Source: Sphingopyxis sp.
GTDB lineage: Bacteria; Pseudomonadota; Alphaproteobacteria; Sphingomonadales; Sphingomonadaceae
Direction: 5' to 3'
DNA: 5,733 bases
NCBI GenBank assembly: GCA_012035435.1
Contig: JAAUPH010000176.1
Coordinates: forward strand, 1-5,733
Part shown: in pieces, positions 1 through 5,733 of the stretch
How positions within the stretch are numbered: position 1 is the stretch's first letter
Layout of the letters: each line of letters starts with the position of its first letter
Made by a program: the position numbers and the translations under genes
The notes under the pieces: model-generated
What the model was told of the DNA's origin: nothing
What the model saw: the letters and a program-made list of their open reading frames with translations, nothing else
Databases searched by the model: none

Positions 1-308
1 GCCGCGCCATCGGTCGGCTGGATGCGATGAGCTGCCATTGGGGAGCGGGATGGCGATCAGACCGTTGGCGCGCAAAGTGGAGAGGAAAATCTCGAAATAT
101 TCGGATTTGCTGAGCGGCCGGTCCGTCACCACGGAAACCTTGCCCTGCACCCGGCTGTCGATGATGAAGGTACGGTCCATCACCCGCGCCGCATCCTGGA
201 TGAAGGCGCGGACGTCGGCGTCGCGGACATTGAGCGTATATTGGCCAAGCGCCGGGGTCGCGGCGAACAGCGCTGCCGCAGCAAAAGGGTGATCGAACGC
301 ATGCGCAT
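1..308 (-). CDS. gspD: Type II secretion system secretin GspD, N-terminal part, frameshifted and cut by the window edge
   Basis: GspD forms the outer-membrane secretin channel of the type II secretion system. Only about 100 residues are present: a short hydrophobic signal peptide, then the N0 (secretin/TonB N-terminal) domain. That domain reads QYTLNVRDADVRAFIQDAAR, followed by TFIIDSRVQGKVSVVTDRPL and a region with SEYFEIFLSTLRANGLIAIP, which is characteristic of secretin N0. The start can be ATG at 308 or at 302 (MRSIT...), 11 or 17 bases after the gspC stop, which implies an operon and probably translational coupling. Two frameshifts interrupt it. Near 283-289 one base is missing; five T instead of four on the coding strand would give MRSITLFAAAALFAATPALGQ-like continuity. 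Near 31-43 one base is extra, or two are missing, because the expected continuation HRIQPTDGAA lies in the next frame. The identity is firm; the frame breaks are more likely sequence errors than decay. Confidence 0.88.
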
Positions 309-319
309 GGGGGGTGTCA

Positions 320-1177
320 CTACTTTCCGATAAACAAGGCGACCGGCACGACCGCACTGCCGCGCTCAACGTCCAAACTCAGCCGCGCGCCGGGGGTGAT
401 CTGGCTGGCAACATCGGCCGCCGTTGCAATCGGGCGGCCGTTGACCGACCGCACGACATCGCCGGGTTTCAGCCCCGCCGCCCGGAAAATCGCGCCGTCA
501 CCCATCGGCTGGACGGTCAGGCCCGTGACCGTCCCACCTTCGCTGCGCGGGGCAAAGCTGACCCCAGCCTGCAAGGCTTGCGGCCCGATCTCACCCGCTG
601 CGCCCGCGCTCTGGCCGTTGGCGGAAGGAGCGACATTGGTCAGCGGAACTGGCGCCGCGGTCCCTGGCGCAGAGCCCGTCCCAGCGGACTGATCAAGGAA
701 CAGCGATTCGCGCGCGCCGCCGCGGTCGATCAGCACATGGTCGAACGCCACCCCGGCCAGCGTGACCCCCGGCTGAATCTCATCGCCGACGGCATAGCTC
801 GATTGCACGCCGTCGGACCCGGCGATGATCGCCGACCCCGTTCCGGCAGCCTCATTCAGGTTGATCCCAAATAGCTTGAGGTCGAGCGCGGTGACATTGG
901 CGCTGGTTGTGCCGGCGGCGACGCTGCGGAAAAAAGGATCGAGCGAGGCAAAGAGGTTGCGGCCTTCGGCGGCGGTCAACAGCTGCGCGCTACCATATTG
1001 CCACTGGCCCAGCGGGCCCGGCGGCACGGCGACCGCCCACAGAAGGCGGACGGCCTGAACCAGCAGCAATGCCGCAAGCAGGCCCAACAGCAAGGCAGGC
1101 CAGCGGACGCGCAGCAACCCTATCCGGAATGGCAGTCCCGCACCGATCAACTCTCTGTCCCCCGCGCATCCTCTCAA
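320..1177 (-). CDS. gspC: Type II secretion system inner-membrane coupling protein GspC
   Basis: GspC links the inner-membrane platform to the secretin GspD and takes part in substrate recognition. The 285-residue frame has the family architecture. A short cytoplasmic N-terminus is followed by one membrane helix at about residues 27-50. A periplasmic HR domain follows at about 95-162, with LDLKLFGINLNE, GSAIIAG and YAVGDEIQPGVTLAGVAFDHVLIDR; this is the part that contacts the secretin N0 domain. A low-complexity Ala/Pro/Gly linker (about 163-195) leads to a C-terminal PDZ domain at about 205-284, with the typical FRAAGLKPGDVVRSVNGRPI core. The length is normal for the family. The start is uncertain. 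TTG at 1177 is the longest choice and has no clear ribosome site. TTG at 1150 has a GGGGGA seven bases upstream. ATG at 1169 is out of frame by one base unless the five-C run at 1159-1163 is overcalled. gspD follows at once, consistent with a gsp operon. Confidence 0.9.
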   Translation of the reverse strand: MRGCAGDRELIGAGLPFRIGLLRVRWPALLLGLLAALLLVQAVRLLWAVAVPPGPLGQWQYGSAQLLTAAEGRNLFASLDPFFRSVAAGTTSANVTALDLKLFGINLNEAAGTGSAIIAGSDGVQSSYAVGDEIQPGVTLAGVAFDHVLIDRGGARESLFLDQSAGTGSAPGTAAPVPLTNVAPSANGQSAGAAGEIGPQALQAGVSFAPRSEGGTVTGLTVQPMGDGAIFRAAGLKPGDVVRSVNGRPIATAADVASQITPGARLSLDVERGSAVVPVALFIGK

Positions 1178-1267
1178 AGTCCGACTCGCCTAGGGCGCGG
1201 TCATGACAGCAAGCGGACGACTAGGTTACAGAATTATTTCAGCAGCAACAGCGCAAGATCAATCATG
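1178..1267. other. Intergenic gap between the receptor gene and gspC
   Basis: About 90 bases separate the receptor stop codon from the longest gspC frame. No gene is visible. On the minus strand there is an AT-richer patch (AAATAATTC, near 1232-1242) that could be part of a promoter, but no convincing -35/-10 pair at standard spacing was found. Two CTGTnA-type heptamers, CTGTAAC (1225-1231) and CTGTCAT (1203-1209), lie exactly 22 bases apart on the coding strand, which weakly recalls PhoB-box spacing. No clear terminator hairpin was seen after the receptor gene, so read-through into gspC is possible. Confidence 0.4.
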
Positions 1268-3979
1268 TCAGAACTTGATTGAACCGCTGAGCGAGAAGGT
1301 CCGGCCCAGCTGATACCGGTTCAGGAATACACGGTTGTCCCCCGATTCCTGCACTTCCTGATATTTGCGGCCCGTCAGATTGCGCGCCTCAAACTTCAGG
1401 TCCAGTTCCTTGCCGAACAATTTGATGCCCTGCCGCGCGACAAAGTCGATCTGGATGCCGGGCTTTTCGCGGATGTCCGGTTGGCCCGATGGACCGCGGC
1501 TGGTGACGCGCGGGCTGGCATAGGTGAACAGCAATGTCTGCTGCGACAAGGCGTCCTGATCTTCCAGACCGAGCTGCAAATTTACCAGATGGTCCGACTG
1601 ACCGGTGAGCGGCGCTCCCTCGAAAAGAAGTCCGATGCCGTAAGCTGAACCCCGTTCACGAAGGTTACGTCGCCTGCGCCAACTTTCAGCTCAGACTTGG
1701 TGTAGGTATAGTTGGCGATCACCACGGCGCGACGGCTCTGCCAGAAGGGCGCATCCGACAGCGTGTCTAGCGCGAAGAACTTCTGCACATCGAATTCGAC
1801 GCCGTACAGTGTCGCCTTGGGAGCATTGGCAAAGCTGCTGTTGGCCAGCGAGTCGGTCGAAATGCTGGTGAAGGTTTCGATCGGATTATCGATCGACTTA
1901 TAGAAGCCCGCAGCCGTGAAGCGCTGATCACGATCGAAATACCATTCGTAGCGCAGCTCGGCGTTCCACAGCGTGCTGTCGGTCAACGACGGGTTGCCGC
2001 GGAACTGGCGGTTCGATTCCGGATCCTGATAAATTTGGGCGATCAATTCGCGGAATTGCGGCCGCGCGAGGTCTTGGAACCATTGACGCGGACCTGCATG
2101 TCGGGCGCAGCTTCCCATGTTACGGTGATGGCGGGCAACCAATAATCATTACTCAGGTTGGTGACCGCAATCGCGCTGCCGCCCGTGTTGAACAGATCGA
2201 TCGGGTTCACCGTCTGCGTCGCATCTTCATAGCGCACACCGACGTTGACATTGACGCCGGTCAGCACTTCCGCCTGCACCTGAGCATAGCCCGCATGCGT
2301 CGTCAGCTTGGCCCCGAATGAGGCAGTGCCGTCCTGCGCCGAAGTTTCGAGCAGCGCGATATCAAACAACTGGATTGTCGAATCCGACAGCAGGAAATCC
2401 GGGCGCAGCTGCTGCACCGGAATCGGCAGATTGGCGCTGCGGAAGACGAAAGCGCGGCGGGTTGCGGTGCGCTCGGTATCCGAGAAGGCATAGCCGACCG
2501 TTGCAGTAATTCGCGGTGCAATTTCATAACTGAGGTCCGCACCGGTCGAGATCAGGTCCTCGGTCAGATCCGAAAAGGCGATCGATGCCGCCCCGCGGTT
2601 GCCGCCCAGATCGTTGACAAATTTGTCGCCGACTGGATCCTGCGCCAAGGGCAGGTTCGACTTGATATAGGTGAAGCTGCGCTCATAGGGTGCTTCGCGC
2701 TGTGAATTGGCATAGCCGCCACGGAAATCGATCTGGACGGCGTCATAGTCGAATTCGGCAACCAGCTGGGTATTGATCAGCTGCCGCTCATACCACGCCG
2801 TATCCTGCACCATGATGTCACGGTCGGCGTTATTCTGATCCTTGCCCAGCGCCAGGCGGGCCTGTTTCAAAGTGTCGCGGATATAAAGGTTGGTCCAGCG
2901 AAACTCATGATCGCCCAGTTCCAGACCAAAGCCCAGCAGGCCGTTCACGACCACGCGGTTATCGGTGATAACGCGCTGAAAGCTCGTCTGCGGCGGCCCA
3001 GCCAGATCCTGATCAAGCGAGGTTTGCTGCAGCGCGTCGCGCGTACGCCATTTGTTGTTGATGTTCGCGGTCGCAATGATGCCGATTTCGCCATCGGCGA
3101 TCGGCCAGGTGCGGCCGCCGGTGAAGCCAAACGACCAGTTGACCGGGATGTTGTTGTTCTGCTGCAGCAGCGTGGTTTCCGCATTCACCAGTTCGATCGC
3201 GATATTTTCCAGCTGGCTCTGCGTGAATCGGCACCCACGAGCACCGGCTTGCCGCTGGCCAATGCGCTGGCAAGCCCGGCAGGCACATCGCGAGTGCCAT
3301 CGTCAAAGCCGGTCCAGTCGGTATCGCTGCCGTAATAGGTATAGCCAAGCTGATTGGTGGTTTCGCTGTCCCAGCCGATCCCGCCGCTGATGTTGAAGAA
3401 ACTCTCGCGCGGGGTCGACTTGGTGGTGAGGTTGATGACACCGCCGCCAAATTCGCCAGGGAAATTGGCCGAGTAGCTTTTTTGCACCAGCGTCGAATCG
3501 ATGACGTTGGAAGGGAAGATATCGAGCGGCACAACGCGCTTGAGCGGCTCCGGGCTCGGCAAAGGCGATCCATTGAGCAGCGCCAGCGAATAGCGATCGC
3601 CAAGGCCGCGCACATAGACGAAACCGCCGCCGACAACCGACAGACCGGTCACGCGTTGCAGCGAGCCCGAAATTTCGCCTTCGCCGGTGCGGGCAATATC
3701 CGCCGAGGACAGCACCGCGACCACCTCAGGCGTCGCGCGAACGATGTTGGGGGTGTTGCGACCCGTGACGACGATTTCCACGTCGCCTCCGCCGGGCACG
3801 GAGACATCAGCGGCTTCGGCCGCCTCTTCTTCCACCGGCGGCTCTTCGGTTGCAGGCTCAGCCGCAGCGTCGGAACCTGGCCCGGCGAGCGCCGGGTCGG
3901 CCGTTTGCGCAAATGCTGTCGGCGCCACCAGCGCCGTGGAGAGGAGCAGCAGGCTGGCGAAAAGCGGCCGCTTGGTCAT
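1268..3979 (-). CDS. TonB-dependent outer-membrane receptor, one gene broken by three single-base frameshifts
   Basis: TonB-dependent receptors are outer-membrane beta-barrels that take up large or scarce ligands using energy passed on by TonB/ExbBD. The start is ATG at 3979, with AGGGG ten bases upstream and a clear signal peptide (MTKRPLFASLLLLSTALVAP, cleaved after about AFAQ, residue 25). A Glu/Pro-rich linker (about 26-60) precedes the TonB box DVEIVVTG (about 66-73). The plug domain follows, with LQRVTGLSVVGGGFVYVRGLGDRYSL-type motifs, LNGSPLPSPEPLKRVVPLDI, and FPGEFGGGVINLTTKSTP. The barrel ends in LGRTFSLSGSIKF with the C-terminal aromatic residue needed for outer-membrane insertion. 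The reading frame changes near 3226-3229 (ADFTQSQLENIAIELVNAET restored), near 2070-2072 (GSKT-ARPQFRELI restored) and near 1623-1626 (SDFF-EGAPLTGQSDHLVN restored). Each break is cured by adding one base. Repaired length is about 904 residues, normal for the family. The ligand is unknown. The beta-helix gene lies upstream and gspC downstream on the same strand. Confidence 0.9.
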
Positions 3980-3990
3980 GATCGGAAAAC

Positions 3991-3995
3991 CCCTG
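3991..3995 (-). promoter_or_regulatory. Ribosome binding site of the receptor gene
   Basis: The coding strand reads AGGGG followed by ten bases (TTTTCCGATC) and then the ATG at 3979. This purine block, together with the signal peptide that begins at that ATG, decides the start against the longer open frame that extends upstream to about 4096 and reads through the hairpin. Confidence 0.5.
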
Positions 3996-4011
3996 TCTGA
4001 TCTAAGGTAAG

Positions 4012-4050
4012 CGGGGCGGAGCGCGCCATGTGCTGGTGCGCTCCGCCCCG
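4012..4050 (-). terminator. Strong intercistronic hairpin between the beta-helix gene and the receptor gene
   Basis: Positions 4012-4024 and 4038-4050 are perfect 13-base inverted repeats (CGGGGCGGAGCGC / GCGCTCCGCCCCG). Inside the 13-base loop three further pairs can form after one mismatch, leaving a five-base loop. On the minus-strand transcript the hairpin begins about 22 bases after the beta-helix stop codon and ends about 30 bases before the receptor start. No T-run follows it on either strand. It could be a leaky Rho-independent-like terminator, or a 3' stabilising structure that lets the upstream gene be expressed more strongly than the receptor. The structure is seen directly; the role is inferred. 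Confidence 0.6.
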
Positions 4051-4071
4051 ATAGTCTGGTGCGGCCGCGCG

Positions 4072-5480
4072 TTACGTCGTCGGGATGGCGGTACAATTGC
4101 CGCTGGTGGTGCCAAAGCTCGCCGTCGACGAGTTGCAGGTCCAGCCCGCGAAGCGCGTGTCGCTCGCATCACGCACCGCACCGACATAGGCGGTGTTGAC
4201 GAAGAAGCTGTTGACAGTGCTGGCGTTGAACGCCGGACGGGCCGTTTCATTCGCGCCGTTGATGAACACTCCGGTCAGCGTCGTGGTGAACGCGCTATTG
4301 TTGTTCGTCCCTGCGCCAAAAATGGTCTGAACTTCGGCTGCAGTGACGCCGCTGGAGCCAACGAACGGGCTGGCGCCGCCGCACTGCATATTGACCGAGT
4401 CAAACTTTGGCGCGCCAGCTTCGTCGGTGCCCGTCGTTTGCACGGTCGTCGCCGAGTTGAGGCGAAGGCAAGGCAAGCCTGGGCTGGAGATCACGCCGTT
4501 CATCATGCGATAGTCGGCGCCGCCGCGGATCAGGATCGCTGCACCGTTTCCAGCAGCGTTGTTGCGCTGCACGAAAGTGAAGTTGGCCAATTGGGTGTTC
4601 TGACGCGGAACCGCATTTTCGTTGCCGTTCGAGTCCGCCTCGATAATCGAGTCGCCGACCAAACCGCCGGCCCGCTGCACCGCAATCAGGAACTGGATGT
4701 TGCCCTTATACCCAACGTCGGTGTCAAGGTTGTCATCCTCAGCGCCCGTGATCGCAACGTTGCGCATATTCACGCGGCCGCCAAAGATCTCGATGCCGTC
4801 GTCCGAGCTGTTGTGCACCTGGATATTTTCCAGCGTGGTGCCCGAACCTGTGCCCGACGGCGTCAGGCCCTGAAGTTCGCTGTTGCCCGACAGCACAAAG
4901 CCCGAATAGCGGATTTGAACAAAGGACATGCGGCCCGAATTGTCGGCAGGCTGCGCGCCGCCATACAGAGCGTTCGACGTACCTTCGGTGTCGCGTTCGC
5001 AGGCGACGGTACCTTCGGCAGCGCCCGGAGCAAGGCAATCGGTGATGGGCGCGCGGCCGAGCAGGACGACGCCGCCCCACAGCTGCGAGGTCTGATCGTC
5101 GGCTGAGCCGACAACATTGCCGCGCCCGGTGAAAATGATCGGCTGGGTCGCGGTGCCCACGGCATCGATGCGGTTGCCGCGATTGACCGCGAGGAACGAG
5201 ACGCCCGTCGCCCCAAAAATGGTCACGCCCGGATCGATGGTCAGCGTCACGACATTGTTCGTGCTGGCCGCGCCCTGATCGGTACCAACATCGACCCGGC
5301 CGGGCAGCGAATAAATCACGCCCGGAACCTTCGCGATCGCCGTCGACGCCGTGAAGCGCGCTGGGAAACCGCAATTGCGCCAGGTGCCCTGCGTCCCGGT
5401 AATTGTCCCAAGGTCGGCCAGCTGATCCGGGCCAGCAATGCTGGGGCAATTTGCTGCGGGCGTTACGCCCGTCGGCGTCC
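4072..5480 (-). CDS. Secreted or surface parallel beta-helix protein, 5' end missing
   Basis: I recognise the fold class but not a named gene. The minus-strand frame ends in TAA at 4072-4074 and is open for about 468 residues from TGVTPAANCPSI onward. It shows beta-helix rungs: VTLTIDPGVTIFG, then QPIIFTGRG, then SQLWGGVVLLG, then SFVQIRYSG, then TLENIQVHNSSDDGIEIFGG, then NMRNVAITGAEDDNLDTDVG. Short hydrophobic strands alternate with Asn/Gly/Asp turns, as in pectate-lyase-like and related lipoproteins. The acidic turns (SSDDGIEIFGG and EDDNLDTDVGYKG) could bind calcium. Eight cysteines fall in four close sequential pairs, which points to disulfides and an exported protein. The residue composition is low in Lys and rich in Asn, Thr and Gly, which also fits export. 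No signal peptide or lipobox is visible, because upstream of about 5480 the sequence switches to an unrelated coding fragment; the ATG at 5520 is in frame but lies within that fragment. It lies immediately upstream of the receptor gene, so a ligand-capture partner or T2SS substrate is a fair inference. Confidence 0.72.
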
Positions 5481-5569
5481 ATCGTCCAGATGTCGGAATT
5501 GCCGCTCGTTGACGCCGCATACACCAGCCGACCCGTCGGCGTCCATGCGAGACCGGCGACGCCGTCGCG
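5462..5569 (-). pseudogene. Fragment of a TolB/PD40-type beta-propeller protein
   Basis: About 36 codons read RDGVAGLAWTPTGRLVYAAS followed by TSGNSDIWTMDADGRN. This is the classic WD40-like/PD40 blade pattern (W-[ST]-P-D-G-R-[LI]-[VY]-[YF] ... G-N-x-D-I-W-x-M-x-A-D-G), as in TolB and in the propeller domains of many sensor kinases. The Asp usual after WTP is Thr here. The frame is different from that of the beta-helix gene. The segment is far too short to be a gene, and both flanks are unrelated coding sequence, so it is a remnant or a chimeric piece. The blade match is good; the parent protein cannot be named. Confidence 0.6.
5468..5546. repeat. 15-bp direct repeat, two copies 64 bp apart
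   Basis: CCCGTCGGCGTCCAT occurs at 5468-5482 and again at 5532-5546. The two copies are read in different frames of the propeller fragment (as MDADG and as WTPTG, respectively). The left copy is exactly where the beta-helix frame is entered, and there that frame reads WTPTG, the same words the propeller frame reads in the right copy. This is the kind of microhomology expected at a recombination or template-switch join. Confidence 0.75.
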
Positions 5570-5733
5570 GGCGACGGGCTCTACGGAGCTTACTTTTCCA
5601 CAACCACGCCCGGCCGCTACTACGCCGTCGCCGAGATCACCGGCACACACAACGGCACGGCCTTCTATCGAAAAGCCGCCACCGGTTTCGAGGTCGTGCC
5701 GGTGCAGCGCACAATCTACTCGCCGCCTACGTT
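5558..5733 (+). CDS. Partial extracellular beta-sandwich-like protein, truncated at both ends
   Basis: The only credible plus-strand coding sequence. The frame is open from 5513 to the window end, and from about 5558 it reads DAVAGDGLYGAYFSTTTPGR, then YYAVAEITGTHNGTAFYRKA, then ATGFEVVP. GDAVAGDG-hydrophobic-Y followed by a PGRY strand is typical of Ig-like or VWA-associated repeat domains of large secreted proteins, where an acidic DxxxGDG turn often binds calcium. No start codon or ribosome site belongs to it: its upstream part runs directly into the minus-strand propeller fragment. I do not recognise the family more precisely. It could be foreign DNA joined at a contig end. Confidence 0.45.

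Noticed and set aside
314..874. Plus-strand open frame (186 codons) opposite gspC
   Set aside because: Arg-rich with no recognisable motif, fully antisense to the convincing GspC HR and PDZ domains.
3013..3636. Minus-strand frame of 207 codons overlapping the receptor
   Set aside because: Out of frame with the receptor plug and barrel; composition is Ser/Arg/Ala-rich without motifs. It arises as an alternative frame of the same DNA.
1268..3979. Treating the receptor pieces as separate genes or an ancient pseudogene
   Set aside because: The pieces join end to end with conserved sequence on each side and no stop codons other than those caused by the three single-base shifts.
4030..5106. Long plus-strand open frame (358 codons) opposite the beta-helix gene
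   Set aside because: Arg/Ala-rich translation with no domain pattern, wholly antisense to a frame with clear beta-helix rungs and cysteine pairs. It is a typical shadow frame in high-GC DNA.
5484..5520. ATG at 5520 as the true start of the beta-helix protein
   Set aside because: The first dozen residues (MRRQRAAIPTSGRW) are not a signal peptide or lipobox, and the DNA there codes a good propeller blade in another frame.
1..5733. tRNA, rRNA, CRISPR arrays, insertion sequences
   Set aside because: No cloverleaf, no spaced repeats and no transposase motif or terminal inverted repeats were seen by eye.

Overview
The window reads as high-GC alphaproteobacterial DNA, most like a sphingomonad (Sphingomonas, Sphingopyxis or a relative). 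This rests on the protein style: a GspC/GspD pair, a large TonB-dependent receptor with an EIVVTG box, and a secreted beta-helix protein. No marker gene is present, so the taxonomy is an inference. Nearly all real coding sequence is on the minus strand. The window starts inside one gene and ends inside another, so it may be a short contig or a fragment.

Layout in transcription order (right to left). About 4072-5480 holds a cysteine-paired, probably secreted or surface beta-helix protein whose true 5' end is missing. A 97-bp gap (3980-4071... the stop codon of the first gene to the start of the next) carries a strong 13-bp-stem hairpin. Then comes a TonB-dependent outer-membrane receptor of about 904 codons (1268-3979), broken into four reading-frame pieces by three single-base frameshifts. 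A roughly 90-bp gap follows, then gspC (320-1177) and the 5' end of gspD (1-308), the inner-membrane coupler and outer-membrane secretin of the type II secretion system (T2SS). gspD is also frameshifted twice. The five frameshifts lie in genes that are otherwise well conserved, and several sit on homopolymers. This points to systematic indel error in the sequence rather than to decayed genes.

The right end (about 5460-5733) looks like a mosaic. The beta-helix frame loses its expected lipoprotein or signal-peptide N-terminus and runs into about 110 bp encoding a TolB/PD40-type beta-propeller blade on the minus strand. That in turn abuts a plus-strand open fragment resembling an extracellular beta-sandwich domain. 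The first junction sits on a 15-bp direct repeat and the second on a small inverted repeat. A chimeric assembly or amplification join is the simplest reading; a real rearrangement is the alternative.

How the genes could work together (inference): the T2SS would carry a folded, disulfide-bonded protein across the outer membrane. The beta-helix protein beside the receptor is a natural candidate substrate or surface partner, and the receptor would import whatever ligand it helps to capture. The ligand cannot be read from the sequence.
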